This document shows positions 6,989-15,417 of a stretch of 35,731 nucleotides of DNA, piece by piece. The notes beneath the pieces were generated by a model. It did no database searches and was not told where the DNA came from. It was given only the letters and a program-made list of their open reading frames with translations. Numbering within the stretch: the stretch's first letter is position 1; each line of letters starts with the position of its first letter. The position numbers and the translations under genes are program-made. This DNA is from a virus, in IMG/VR virus record IMGVR_UViG_3300031772_000135, positions 1-35,731 of that record; one strand, written 5' to 3'.

Positions 6989-7362
6989 GTAGGTTTGGGG
7001 GGTGCAAAAATGTGAAAGGCTCGGTCGGTCATGAAAATTTCCACGGGCTTGGCCAGGCCAATCAGGTCGGCGACGTAGGCAGCGGCCAGGGCGGGGAGTT
7101 GGTGCGGCGAGAGCGGGCTATGGGGCGGCAGTCCGAAAGACAGGTGGAGTAACCGCGCACCGTTGCCATCCCGGTCGGTGGACACGATCATCCGCACGCC
7201 TTCCTCGAAGTCGAAGACGTGCTTGCGGTTCACGCCGGGCGGTTCTTGCCTGTCCGCTGCTACGGCCAGGAGATCGTAGTCGGGCGTTAGCGCCTCGGCA
7301 AAGCGTGCTTTGACGGACTCGTGAGACTCAGGCTGCCATGGTGGTATGGGGTAGCTTTTCAT
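6985..7362 (-). CDS. hypothetical protein, 125 aa
   Basis: MKSYPIPPWQ start. The central part (FDFEEGVRMIVSTDRDG, then ARLLHLSFGLPP) and the ending (AFHIFAPPKP) have the same order of features as the product of 8858-9316 (VVMTIEQSP, CYHISISVVP, VELWFPAP), so the two may be distant paralogues. No function assigned. Confidence 0.5.
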   Translation of the reverse strand: MKSYPIPPWQPESHESVKARFAEALTPDYDLLAVAADRQEPPGVNRKHVFDFEEGVRMIVSTDRDGNGARLLHLSFGLPPHSPLSPHQLPALAAAYVADLIGLAKPVEIFMTDRAFHIFAPPKPT

Positions 7363-7395
7363 TCTCCATTCTTTACGTGTTCCCGGCGCGGGCGC

Positions 7396-7644
7396 TCATT
7401 CGGCCAAGGCGTAAGCGGAGGGTTGTCTCTCGGCGACGGCTATGTCCGCAATGATTTGGCCGCATACGCCGCAGGCGATGTGGATGAAACCGCTGCCTCT
7501 GGTGTAGCTGACCTCGATCTTACCGCTGGGGTGACATTGGGCATGGACGTATAAGGTTTGGGCGTGGTCGTGCTTGCAGCCCGGTGTCTGGCAGCCAGCT
7601 TCGGACAGGCGCTCCAGGTCTTCTTTAGTCACGGGTTTTGGCAT
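7396..7644 (-). CDS. small Cys/His protein, probable zinc binding
   Basis: 82 residues, MPKPVTKEDL start. CQTPGCKHDH and CGVCGQ provide two clusters of potential zinc ligands separated by a short beta segment. It overlaps the next upstream gene by 20 nt. Function unknown. Confidence 0.55.
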   Translation of the reverse strand: MPKPVTKEDLERLSEAGCQTPGCKHDHAQTLYVHAQCHPSGKIEVSYTRGSGFIHIACGVCGQIIADIAVAERQPSAYALAE

Positions 7645-7816
7645 GGTAGAAATTTTCCTCCACGAACTCGCGCGTCAACCGGAGGGATAGCCCACGGCGG
7701 ACATCATAAGCTTCACCGTAGGCTACCCCTCGAATCCAGATGTGCGTCTTGCAAACGCGGGTCACGTTGTAATGCTTGCCATTGGTTCGGCTGACGATGA
7801 TGTCGCCCGGCTTCAT
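7625..7816 (-). CDS. small beta-barrel-like protein
   Basis: 63 residues. MKPGDIIVSRTNGKHYNVTR has the pattern of a small SH3/KOW-like barrel (K-P-G-D, then alternating hydrophobics). It ends HAKTRD. Its start overlaps the upstream gene by 4 nt. Not assigned to a family. Confidence 0.5.
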   Translation of the reverse strand: MKPGDIIVSRTNGKHYNVTRVCKTHIWIRGVAYGEAYDVRRGLSLRLTREFVEENFYHAKTRD

Positions 7817-8061
7817 TGGGGCACGACGATACTGCCGCCCAGGTTGCGTGGCATCGGCACCGGAACGATTTCGGTTTTGACCATCGACTGGATGAAGTTC
7901 AGCTCTCCATTTTGGACGATGACCTTCATGTCGCCGTGGAACAGGAAGCCGTCTTTAAGGCGTTTGTTGACTTCGGTTTCCATTTCCCTGGGGTCGGTGG
8001 TTTCGATAACGTCCAGTTGAACTGGGCGCTGGATTACTTGGATTTGGTTGTGGCCATTCAT
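7813..8061 (-). CDS. DUF1737-like small protein
   Basis: 82 residues. The core PREMETEVNKRLKDGFLF, then GELNFIQSMVK, matches my memory of the DUF1737 pattern: a helix with E-V-N, then Gly-aromatic, a short strand, and a final Q-A/S-M-V segment. Such proteins are small and of unknown function. Its ATG overlaps the stop of a mini-gene (TAATG). Confidence 0.5.
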   Translation of the reverse strand: MNGHNQIQVIQRPVQLDVIETTDPREMETEVNKRLKDGFLFHGDMKVIVQNGELNFIQSMVKTEIVPVPMPRNLGGSIVVPQ

Positions 8062-8144
8062 TAGTTGTTCTTTATTTTCAGGTTACCCGCATTGACCAAC
8101 AGCTTTTTCAACTCTTGCTCCCACGGATCATTCCTTGGAAGCAC
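8061..8144 (-). CDS. candidate mini-gene, 27 aa
   Basis: An open frame from a GTG at 8144 (LPRNDPWEQE after the start residue) to a TAA that overlaps the ATG of the next gene (TAATG). Composition is protein-like (an amphipathic helix ELKKLLVNAG), and the exact stop/start overlap matches the neighbours. A CTG at 8165 in the same frame is an alternative start. The rest of the gap to 8190 shows nothing else. Confidence 0.35.
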   Translation of the reverse strand: MLPRNDPWEQELKKLLVNAGNLKIKNN

Positions 8145-8190
8145 TTGGGAACTTTGGTTTCGCAGTTTGCATCTTTAAGTAGAACGGTTT

Positions 8191-8463
8191 TCAGCCCATT
8201 CCTGCCGCGCATATCGGGCATTGGGCCGTCTCATAAGTAACCTGGTGTTTTGGGCACATTTTTGGCATTATGTTCGCATCGGCAGAGAGAACGGAATTTG
8301 GTGTCGGGCTGCCCTCGCTCAAAATGTCCAGGTGCTCAATGAGCCAGCAGCGCAAAACGCACCTGCCGTCCACATTGATCCAAAGGGTGCGGTTGTCGTC
8401 GCTCACTCGCACGCCGACGTGCCTGGGAGCGGTGATGTCGAGCATTTTAGGTGTGAATGTCAT
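8191..8463 (-). CDS. small protein with C-terminal zinc ribbon
   Basis: 90 residues starting MTFTPKMLDI. The C-terminus has MCPKH followed 11 residues later by CPIC, a probable single zinc site. The N-terminal half is beta-rich (VGVRVSDDNRTLWINVDG). Unknown function. Confidence 0.5.
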   Translation of the reverse strand: MTFTPKMLDITAPRHVGVRVSDDNRTLWINVDGRCVLRCWLIEHLDILSEGSPTPNSVLSADANIMPKMCPKHQVTYETAQCPICAAGMG

Positions 8464-8512
8464 CGGTTTTTAGGATTGTCGGAAGGAAGGCGTTCTGAGC
8501 AGGCCATTTGCA

Positions 8513-8830
8513 TTACTTTAAGGCATTGGTGATCGACTGTTCGGCAGCGCGGAGATTGGCGATCTCGGCGGCGTTGGTCGCTTGGGCGAGGTCGGCCCGC
8601 ACGCGCAGGAGGGCATTGCTGAGCGCGGCCCGGATGTAGGGGTTGGCCGTCCATGCCTTTGCGCTTCGATCTTGACTTGGGCGGTTGGAATCGGCAGGTT
8701 CTTTTGTTGTGGTCAGGTGCGGGGTCGAAACAGTATTGACGGGAGCGGCGGGCGGGGCATCCAGCACACACAGGACGAGGAGGCCCAGCAGCCCGCAGGC
8801 GGCGTAGATGGCAGCGGTTTTGGGGTTCAT
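8513..8830 (-). CDS. small membrane-anchored or exported protein
   Basis: 105 residues. MNPKTAAIYA leads into one hydrophobic helix (about 7-25, containing LLGLLVLC), followed by a Pro/Ala/Thr linker and a C-terminal helix (AALSNALLRVRADLAQA) likely to form a coiled coil. This is the layout of an i-spanin or a membrane-anchored coiled-coil protein, but no partner overlaps it. A variant of the dispersed 14-bp motif lies inside the linker codons (8709-8723). Confidence 0.5.
   Translation of the reverse strand: MNPKTAAIYAACGLLGLLVLCVLDAPPAAPVNTVSTPHLTTTKEPADSNRPSQDRSAKAWTANPYIRAALSNALLRVRADLAQATNAAEIANLRAAEQSITNALK
8709..8723 (-). repeat. dispersed motif, variant copy
   Basis: Minus strand CCCGCACCTGACCAC, one inserted base compared with the main form. 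It is the one copy lying well inside a gene (105-aa membrane protein) with no start codon within 200 nt downstream, so it may be non-functional or fortuitous. Confidence 0.4.
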
Positions 8831-8857
8831 TTTCAGGTTGACGGTAGGCCGCAGGGC

Positions 8858-9316
8858 CTATACCGTTTGCGCGGTCGGTGCGGGGAACCACAGCTCTACG
8901 ATGTTGCCGGTGTGGCTCATGTTCAGCGCATCCTTGAGCTTGGCCTTGATGCCCAGCAGGGGAAGAATCTGCGTCTCGATGGCGAAGGGATCGGGCATCA
9001 TCTTTTCGGCTCGTTGAGGCACGACGGAGATTGAGATGTGGTAGCACCAGCAGCCAGCCCCATACGGGGGCGGCGGTGATTGCTCGATGGTCATGACGAC
9101 GCGCCAGCCGTCGAATAGCTCCAGCACAAAGTTAGGGTTGTTGCCAGGGGCTTGCTGATCGCCTTTGTTCATCCGATTCACCAGGTCGATGAGCTTTTCT
9201 TTGTGCTCGATGGCGTATTGCCGCAGGGCTTTCGCCCGCGCCTGAGCGGCTTCGTCGATTACAAGAACTCGCATAAGCAGGTTTCCAATTTCACTTTCGA
9301 GGGCAATATCGCACAT
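8858..9316 (-). CDS. hypothetical protein, 152 aa
   Basis: The frame is open upstream to 9490, but that part lies over the divergent gene at 9381, so I start at the ATG at 9316. A GTTTACACT -10-like element ends about 9 nt before it, as at the promoters at 1026 and 4343, although no good -35 is present. An ATG at 9274 (MRVLVIDEAA) is an alternative. It may be distantly related to the 125-aa product of 6985-7362. Confidence 0.5.
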   Translation of the reverse strand: MCDIALESEIGNLLMRVLVIDEAAQARAKALRQYAIEHKEKLIDLVNRMNKGDQQAPGNNPNFVLELFDGWRVVMTIEQSPPPPYGAGCWCYHISISVVPQRAEKMMPDPFAIETQILPLLGIKAKLKDALNMSHTGNIVELWFPAPTAQTV

Positions 9317-9380
9317 GAAGTGGGAAGTGTAAACAAAATTCGCATACCCCCATCCGTTGCGAATCCGTTCTTTCAGCCGT

Positions 9381-9641
9381 ATGGCAAAAGAACAGAAGTT
9401 TACCAAGACGCCGTTCAAGAAACAGGCGGACGTGATCTCCTCCATCCTTCGCACGAACCCAATGCTCAACGACGACGATAAACGCTCCATGCAGGAGACG
9501 GTCGGCGTGCTGACCTGGATGAATCAGCTTCAACTCTATTGGGCGGGGGGCGGAAGCGGAATTGTGCCCTCAAACATCCACGCCCAAATCTTCGAGGGCC
9601 GCAAGCCGGAGAAGGTAGTTCCAACCGGGACAGGGACTTAG
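9381..9641 (+). CDS. small plus-strand hypothetical protein
   Basis: 86 residues from the ATG at 9381 (MAKEQKFTKT), transcribed against its neighbours. It is basic at the N-terminus and has a central helix pair with many Met and Gln residues, then a Gly-rich turn. The stop overlaps the stop of the converging gene by 4 nt. No family recognised. A lone divergent gene in a minus-strand block is often regulatory, but no DNA-binding motif is visible. Confidence 0.5.
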   Translation: MAKEQKFTKTPFKKQADVISSILRTNPMLNDDDKRSMQETVGVLTWMNQLQLYWAGGGSGIVPSNIHAQIFEGRKPEKVVPTGTGT

Positions 9642-10162
9642 CCGTCGAGCCGAGGAAGCAGGCGGTCGGCCATGCGCTGAATTCGCTGGGATTCCTCCGT
9701 GGACATCAGCTCCATCGCTTCGGCTTTGAGACGGGTGAGCTTTGCCGCGTTCTGCTCGTGCGGCGGTTTGGCTTCTTCTGCCTTGATCTCGGCCAGCAGC
9801 GCGTCGATGTCGGCAGCGCCCGCGAAGCGCATTGGCTCCATCTTTGGCCTGGGGAGGTCGAAGCGGGCTTTCTGGAAGGCCAGGTCTTGGATCGACAGGG
9901 TGCTGCCGCCCAAGTCGGGTTCAACGCCGGGAGCAGCGGCGGGTGGGGCATCCAGGAGATCATCGGGGGTTGGTCCGGTCTGCTCCGGCCCGCCCGCCTG
10001 CCAATCCGCCAAGGCCGCTGCTTCATCAGGATGAAGGCGCTGGTTGCCGGGGGGCTTCCACTTCATGCGGTTAGCCCACTTATTCTTCGGCGGCTGTCCG
10101 CCGCCCTGTTCCGGTTCGTCGTAGGTGCCGCCCTTGCTGATTTCCTGAATGCTGCGCTTCAT
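9638..10162 (-). CDS. hypothetical protein, 174 aa, disordered N-terminus
   Basis: MKRSIQEISK start. The first 80 residues are Gly/Pro-rich and low in hydrophobics, and the C-terminal 70 form charged helices (AADIDALLAEIKAEEAK, then KLTRLKAEAMELM). The shape is like a small scaffold, chaperone or linker protein of a virion operon, but it is not recognised. Its leader reads GGTAGTTAGGGC before the ATG, an element shared with two other genes. Confidence 0.5.
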   Translation of the reverse strand: MKRSIQEISKGGTYDEPEQGGGQPPKNKWANRMKWKPPGNQRLHPDEAAALADWQAGGPEQTGPTPDDLLDAPPAAAPGVEPDLGGSTLSIQDLAFQKARFDLPRPKMEPMRFAGAADIDALLAEIKAEEAKPPHEQNAAKLTRLKAEAMELMSTEESQRIQRMADRLLPRLDG

Positions 10163-10169
10163 GCCCTAA

Positions 10170-11285
10170 CTACCAGACAGCTTCGTTCACGGTAGATTCG
10201 TAACTCTCCGGCTGTTTGCCACGTGTGATCCAGAAGGGGTCGAACTCCTGGCCGTCCACCTTGAGCCAGACGTGGGGTATTTTGTGCTCTCGGAAGACGG
10301 CGTAGCCTTTGACCGGCTTGGCGTTAGCGCCGCTGTCCCGGAGGGCCTTGAGGCACGCGGCGGCGACCTGCGCGGCGCTGTTGCGGATCATCTTCCGGGC
10401 GAGATTCATGGCCATCTCCAGGTGGGCTGAGTTGGCTTCGACAAGAATGTTTACAATTTCGCTCGCTTGCTGTTTCATCTCCTTCAGGTCCGTCCACATC
10501 ACCCAAAGGCGGATGCGCCGCCAGGGCGAGGCGTAGCCCTCGTCTTCCGGGGGCTTGGTGCCACACGATGCCCGCTCCACGCCCTTGACGCTCTTGATCC
10601 GCTGCACGATTTGTTGGGCGTAGCACAGGTCGGCGACCTCGATCTTGGTGCCGTCCTGGGTGAAGTGGGGGTAAGCATCGGAGTGGAGTTCGCCGGTGAA
10701 GGTGGTCGTGCCCTCGCTGCGTTTGACCATGATGTCCGTGACTCCGGCCTGCTCGATGATGTTGTAAACCGTTTCGAGCGGATCGGACCCGCTGATCTCC
10801 TTAAACTCACCTGCCATGTCATCCGCATCTTTCAGGTCTTCGTTTAGGGCCTCAGTTTCGACGTATTCCAAGCCCTCGGCGTGGCAGAGCATGATGTCGC
10901 TGCCGCCCTCGGCTGGATAGTTGTTCGGGATGATCCAGCCGTTGTAGCCGTTGGTGCAAACCCACTCCGCGAAGGTCTCCGCATCGTCAGTGTTGATGCC
11001 GAACTCATCAGCGATGAAGACCATGTCGCGCTGTTCGCGGATGAGCAGCACCTTGATAGGTTCGGCGACTCGGTAGGTGATGATCCGGGCGGAGTTGGGC
11101 AGCTTCTCGTTGTAAGGGTAAGGTTCCGGCTCGCCGTGCCAGTTGACGAAATAACGAGCCACGCGCTTCTTCTCGCTGAACCAGGCGGGGAACGTCAGGC
11201 TGTCCGCCCGCTCATCGAAGTCCGGCGAGCTGGTGCCGTGGTAGAGGAGCAGGCCGCGCTTGAGCGTGGTCGTTTTCAGTTTCAC
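10170..11285 (-). CDS. ART-like and transglutaminase-like multidomain protein
   Basis: 371 residues, GTG start. Residues 11-50 (LLLYHGTSSP, SEKKRVARYF) match the ADP-ribosyltransferase/PARP-like fold, with His16 of Y-H-G-T as the NAD-binding His and Tyr45 as a candidate second conserved residue. Residues 153-166 (DADDMAGEFKEIS) are one of the recurring acidic F-K-E-I linkers described in the findings. A middle alpha/beta domain follows. The C-terminus (300-360) has Cys311 at a helix start, HVWLKVDG (His338) and FDPFW (Asp349), the Cys-His-Asp order of transglutaminase-like thiol enzymes. Combined ART and thiol-enzyme domains are typical of phage polyvalent effector proteins. Delivery with the virion is inferred. 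Confidence 0.55.
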   Translation of the reverse strand: MKLKTTTLKRGLLLYHGTSSPDFDERADSLTFPAWFSEKKRVARYFVNWHGEPEPYPYNEKLPNSARIITYRVAEPIKVLLIREQRDMVFIADEFGINTDDAETFAEWVCTNGYNGWIIPNNYPAEGGSDIMLCHAEGLEYVETEALNEDLKDADDMAGEFKEISGSDPLETVYNIIEQAGVTDIMVKRSEGTTTFTGELHSDAYPHFTQDGTKIEVADLCYAQQIVQRIKSVKGVERASCGTKPPEDEGYASPWRRIRLWVMWTDLKEMKQQASEIVNILVEANSAHLEMAMNLARKMIRNSAAQVAAACLKALRDSGANAKPVKGYAVFREHKIPHVWLKVDGQEFDPFWITRGKQPESYESTVNEAVW

Positions 11286-11319
11286 GTATTAACTACCTGC
11301 CGGTGAATCTGGCGTATCA

Positions 11320-12000
11320 TCACGGGCCGGATTGGACGGTGATGACCAGGCGGAACGAGGGCACACTTCTTGGCAGCATCGGAAAGGCATAGTAGTGAAT
11401 CTCATCCGAATATGGTCCTTGGATCATGTCCGTCGAGATCGCCGCGCCCATGAACCAATACGTGTTGCCGGTGACCAGATTGTTGGCGGTATAGGTGGTC
11501 TGTGCGGCGGCGACGGCCAGGGTATTGGTGGTCGAGTGGGTGCCGGTGTTGGTGTTTATCAGGCCCCAGTAAATGCGGTAGTTGGCCAGTGCGACGTTGG
11601 TCACCCCAAACCAATCCAGTTGCAGCACCCCCGGATTACGGTCTTGCCAAAAGGTCGTGTAGCGGAAGCCAGCCATTTGGCTGGGCGACGGATACGGCGG
11701 GGCGTAGCGAATCTCATTTGAGGGTAGGCTTTCCAGTCCGTTTGCCACGACAGCCAGATAGAACCAGTTGGTGCTGGGCGGACTTACGGCATTGGTCAGT
11801 GTATAGGTCGTCACGTTGCCCGTGTTCACGACGGTATTGCTCGAAGCGTGGTTGGTGCCCAGCATGAGACCCCAGTAGAGGTTGTAGCTGGTCGCATCAG
11901 GACTTGGCTCCCATGCCAGGGTGACTGATTGAGCTGCATGGGCCATGACGCTTCCGCAGAACATTAGTGATGCTAATAGTAGGTTGTGCCACTTTTTCAT
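11320..12000 (-). CDS. secreted protein with two fibronectin III domains
   Basis: 226 residues from the ATG at 12000. MKKWHNLLLA followed by a hydrophobic core and AHAAQS is a clear Sec signal peptide (cleavage after about residue 23). Two FN3-type units follow: VTLAWEPSPDATSYNLYWG and, about 100 residues later, LQLDWFGVTN with NYRIYWG. FN3 units in phages sit on tail or capsid surfaces, but a signal peptide is unusual because virion proteins assemble in the cytoplasm. The product may act in the periplasm or at the cell surface. It sits between the ART-like gene and the 976-aa virion gene. Confidence 0.65.
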   Translation of the reverse strand: MKKWHNLLLASLMFCGSVMAHAAQSVTLAWEPSPDATSYNLYWGLMLGTNHASSNTVVNTGNVTTYTLTNAVSPPSTNWFYLAVVANGLESLPSNEIRYAPPYPSPSQMAGFRYTTFWQDRNPGVLQLDWFGVTNVALANYRIYWGLINTNTGTHSTTNTLAVAAAQTTYTANNLVTGNTYWFMGAAISTDMIQGPYSDEIHYYAFPMLPRSVPSFRLVITVQSGP

Positions 12001-12019
12001 AGTTTGTTTTTGTTGACGT

Positions 12020-14950
12020 TTACATCGTCGGCGGAGACCAGAACTCCGGCTGCGCCACATAGATTCCTTTTTCGATCATCCACGGCTGAAGAACTTGGAT
12101 GCTGGGATAGGACGCATACGACGCATACCAACCGGCCACGGTGCCTGCTGACAAAATGAACTCCAAACCCGAAGGCACGTAGGCGGGCTGGCCCACGTCG
12201 CCCGCTAATGACTGGCGATAAGCACCCACCTGCCATAGTTCGGTGGAGCCGCCGAAAGTGCAGGTCGTCACTCCGGCGACGCCGTAGAAACGCTGCATGG
12301 GGCTGTAGGCGGTGGAATTGTAGGTGACCACGCCTCCGCTGCCGCGAACTTCGTATAAGCGGCCCCCAACGATGCCGCCGCTGACGATTTGCATTTCGCG
12401 CAAACGCGGGTTGTAGCTCTCCTGAAACGCCATCCAAGATTCGGTGGAGCTGCGTTCCCAGGCATAGCCGGTGGTATTGGGCACGCGGAACTCTGGGAAG
12501 TTGCTGCCGACTGACGTGATGGAAGCACGGTAGGCATCCTGGTCGGCCCGGAGCGCCCGCTCCACCATGTCTTGGCGGAAGCCGAGGTTGTCATTGGCCA
12601 GCGGCGTGACCACCGTCGTTTCCAGTTTGGCCAGTTGCAATTGCTCGATGACCAACGGAATTTGCGGCTCGCGGCTCAGCACCAGCCAGTCGTTCGTGCC
12701 GCCAGGCTGGATGCCGGGGTTGATAATGGCCTGGGCTTCATAATAGATGCCGGAGTAGAGCACCTGGTCGCCTGGATAGTATTTTTGAGTGTTCGTCCAG
12801 GCCGCGCCTCTGGCTTGTTTCCAGGTCAGTGTGATCTGCGGGTTGGCGCTGACCGCGCTGACGTAGAAGCGGAAGGGCATTACGTCCGGCGTATCGCGCT
12901 GGCCGATCACATCCAGCTTGGCCACGTAGTTCAGGGGGGGAATTGCGTTGGCCCAGGAAGCTTCCATGATGTAGTGGCTGGTCGCGTTGGTGACCGATGT
13001 GAAGATCAAGCGCCGGATGTGGAGTTTGCCGGAGCCTGCCGTCCACTGGATCGAGAAGGTGTAGGATTGGCCGACCGTGTTGATGTCAATGGGGATGCTC
13101 GTGGCGAGCTGGCCCTTGGGCAGCGCATTGCCGAAGGCGTCGGTGAAGTAGAGCGGTGTGGCGTCGCCCAGCAGGGTTTGGTTGGGAAGGGAGACGATGA
13201 CTCCAAAGCCCAGGCTGTCACTGCTCGCGGTCAAGTCGTTGGTGTATTCGATGCGGAGCTGCCAGACGCCTGCGGGAAGTGGCAACTGGTATTGGATGGT
13301 GTCGCCGATGGCGCTGAAGTTGACGCCCAGGTTGGAAACGACGCCTGTGCCGCCCAAAATTCGGTCAAACCCAGCGATGAAGATCGTTGAGGCGGGTTTG
13401 ACCAGGGCGTTCATGGCCCAAGTGCCTGCTGAACAGGTTGTCGGGAACGCGGCGACGACCGAGCTGGGCATCATGAGGGTGACAGCCTTGGCGCTTTGAA
13501 AGAGCGTGGGGACGAGCGGGTCGCTGCCCAGCGCGGTCGTCAGGTTCCCGGCTGTCGGGTAGATGTTATATTGGCTGGCCCAGGTGCCGCTCATGAGCGA
13601 GACGCGGCCCGACTTCTGCCGCCAGAACTGCGAGTCCTTGTTCTCCGGCACCAGCGGCACGGTCTCAAGCGTCTGGCCAGGCAGGACGCCCGGAATCACG
13701 AAGCCCACGATCTGCGGAACGTGGACAGTATCCAGGCGCTCCACAAACCACTGGAGCGTCTTGGCCGCGACATTGTAAACAATTCTGTTCCGGCTACTGA
13801 GGGCGGGATCGGCAAGGAACTGGCGCAGGTTGGGGCCAGCGATCAGGGTCCAGGCCGCGCTGCCGGGCACGTCCCCCGTGGTGTAGTTGGCCCTCCACCA
13901 CTTCGCAATCGTGTTGGAAATGACAAAGGTGTCGGCGGCGGAGGTATCGGCAGGCGTGACCGTGCAATGGGTCGTGTCGATGTAGTTGGTGATCGTGTAA
14001 ATTAGGCCGGACGTGTCCAGTTTGATGGTGCGACCCACGTCGTTGCCATCGCCAAAGAGATAGCCGGTAGTGGAAAGGGCTACGGCCCCGGCAGCGAGGG
14101 TCGCAGTGTCGGCCCCGGAGTCGGTGATGGGATTGGTGTATTTGACCTCCTCGCCGGTCGCGTAGATGGTGCCGTATTTGAAAATCGTCTCGGTCAGGAC
14201 GTAGGTCTCGCTCTCGCGCTCGGCAGGGCCGACGATTTCCACGTAGATGCGCGAGGCGAACTCGAAGGGGTTCTTGAGGGCCTGGGCGACCCGCGCCACG
14301 TAAGCCGCGATCTGGTTGTCGCGCTCGGCCAGATACATGTCCGGCTCCTTGAACAGCGACACGTCAAGGGCCTTGGCTGAGTTGGGCAGGACGGACGTAT
14401 CCGTGCCGTTGGCCGTAGCCCAAATGCTGGTCGCTCCCACCAGCGCCCCCGTGGGATCGTTTTCACTGATGGGCTTATCAGGGAAGATCGCGGCGGCGCG
14501 GGCCAGGGTCTCGTAGCACAGCGAGTCGCGGGCGTAGAGGCACTTGTCCGTGATGCGGATGGCGTCGTAGGGGATGTCCGCGTTGCCCACGTAAACGACG
14601 GCAGTGTTGCTCACCGGGAGTGTGCCCAGTTCTTGCGGATCGAGGCCCAGGAAGATGTTTGTGCCCGTGTAATCGGTGACGCGGGTCACGCCCTGGAGCC
14701 GGGGATAAACCACGGTGCCGCTCCAGACGGTGCGGGCATGGAGGGCAACCTTGCAGATGGCCGCGCCGATGATGTTGTCGCGGTGCTGAAATTCGCGGTC
14801 GCGCTTGGTGTATTCCACCACGTCGAACGGCAGACCCGGATCGACTTGAGTTAATCTGCCCGTGACGAACTCAGGGGCGGGCAGGGCGGCACCCCACTTC
14901 AGGGGTTCCGTCAGTTGGATGATTAGGGCGGATTCGAGCTTGTCACTCAT
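12020..14950 (-). CDS. large virion protein, tail/adhesin type, with CBM-like segments
   Basis: 976 residues, MSDKLESALI start, no signal peptide. Long, beta-rich, Thr/Ser/Gly-rich composition is typical of phage tail, baseplate or adhesin proteins. Around residues 715-752 an A-W-T then YYPGDQVLYSGIYYEA stretch ending in W resembles a type 5/12 carbohydrate-binding module. A preceding segment (about 560-660, with GVWQLRIEYTN and SGKLHIRRLIF) looks like a jelly-roll binding domain. Probably binds a surface or particulate glycan at adsorption. Exact position in the tail is unknown. Its start is 6 nt after the preceding stop. Confidence 0.6.
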   Translation of the reverse strand: MSDKLESALIIQLTEPLKWGAALPAPEFVTGRLTQVDPGLPFDVVEYTKRDREFQHRDNIIGAAICKVALHARTVWSGTVVYPRLQGVTRVTDYTGTNIFLGLDPQELGTLPVSNTAVVYVGNADIPYDAIRITDKCLYARDSLCYETLARAAAIFPDKPISENDPTGALVGATSIWATANGTDTSVLPNSAKALDVSLFKEPDMYLAERDNQIAAYVARVAQALKNPFEFASRIYVEIVGPAERESETYVLTETIFKYGTIYATGEEVKYTNPITDSGADTATLAAGAVALSTTGYLFGDGNDVGRTIKLDTSGLIYTITNYIDTTHCTVTPADTSAADTFVISNTIAKWWRANYTTGDVPGSAAWTLIAGPNLRQFLADPALSSRNRIVYNVAAKTLQWFVERLDTVHVPQIVGFVIPGVLPGQTLETVPLVPENKDSQFWRQKSGRVSLMSGTWASQYNIYPTAGNLTTALGSDPLVPTLFQSAKAVTLMMPSSVVAAFPTTCSAGTWAMNALVKPASTIFIAGFDRILGGTGVVSNLGVNFSAIGDTIQYQLPLPAGVWQLRIEYTNDLTASSDSLGFGVIVSLPNQTLLGDATPLYFTDAFGNALPKGQLATSIPIDINTVGQSYTFSIQWTAGSGKLHIRRLIFTSVTNATSHYIMEASWANAIPPLNYVAKLDVIGQRDTPDVMPFRFYVSAVSANPQITLTWKQARGAAWTNTQKYYPGDQVLYSGIYYEAQAIINPGIQPGGTNDWLVLSREPQIPLVIEQLQLAKLETTVVTPLANDNLGFRQDMVERALRADQDAYRASITSVGSNFPEFRVPNTTGYAWERSSTESWMAFQESYNPRLREMQIVSGGIVGGRLYEVRGSGGVVTYNSTAYSPMQRFYGVAGVTTCTFGGSTELWQVGAYRQSLAGDVGQPAYVPSGLEFILSAGTVAGWYASYASYPSIQVLQPWMIEKGIYVAQPEFWSPPTM

Positions 14951-14956
14951 AGAACG

Positions 14957-15382
14957 TCATCCGTAATTGAGCAGCTTGACGGCACCGGTCAGAGCCACGG
15001 TGATGTCCACGTTGGTCGTGTTGTTGCTGATGGTGAAGTAATAGATTCCGGGGGTAGCGTAGTCCTTGTAGGAGAAGCTGTTCATGCTCATGACGCCCGG
15101 AGCCTGCATGGTGAGCAGGCAGGCCGACGAGCACATCATGGGCGATAGATAGATGCCTGCGCTCACGAGACCCAGGGACGTGTTGAAAATGTCCGGCAGC
15201 GCCGTGGCCGTGATGATGCTGACCAGGTGAAGGTTCAGGCAGCGCACCCGCATGATCTGGCCCAGCGTGAGCCTGATCTGGCCGCAATTGATGTAGCGCC
15301 CCCGGCGCAGTTCCGTCTGGGGCAGGGCGATGGGCACGTCAAACGTGGTGCCGAACCGTTGGGTTGTAACAAAGCCGTTCAC
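14957..15382 (-). CDS. virion-associated hypothetical protein, paralogue of 18981-19466
   Basis: 141 residues, GTG start. It shares D-x-P-I-A-L-P-x-T-E near residue 16, an I-x-L-T segment, V-R-x-L-x-L-x-x-I-S and N-x-S-L-G with the 161-aa product on the other side of the giant gene. Alignment with the paralogue supports the GTG start. Composition suggests a small beta-sandwich structural protein. A 9-codon mini-frame (ATG at 15405 to TGA at 15379) overlaps the start as GTGA. A copy of the dispersed motif lies 47 nt upstream. Confidence 0.6.
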   Translation of the reverse strand: MNGFVTTQRFGTTFDVPIALPQTELRRGRYINCGQIRLTLGQIMRVRCLNLHLVSIITATALPDIFNTSLGLVSAGIYLSPMMCSSACLLTMQAPGVMSMNSFSYKDYATPGIYYFTISNNTTNVDITVALTGAVKLLNYG

Positions 15383-15405
15383 AGTATATTTACGCTGGAC
15401 TTCAT
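15379..15405 (-). other. possible 8-residue leader ORF
   Basis: ATG at 15405 opens MKSSVNIL and ends in a TGA overlapping the GTG start of the 141-aa gene. It could couple translation of a gene without a ribosome-binding site. Short enough to be chance. Confidence 0.25.
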
Positions 15406-15417
15406 GGGCGCGATAGC

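Noticed and set aside
9317-9490. N-terminal extension of the 152-aa gene
   Set aside because: It would overlap the divergent gene at 9381-9641, and the extra residues look unlike a protein start.
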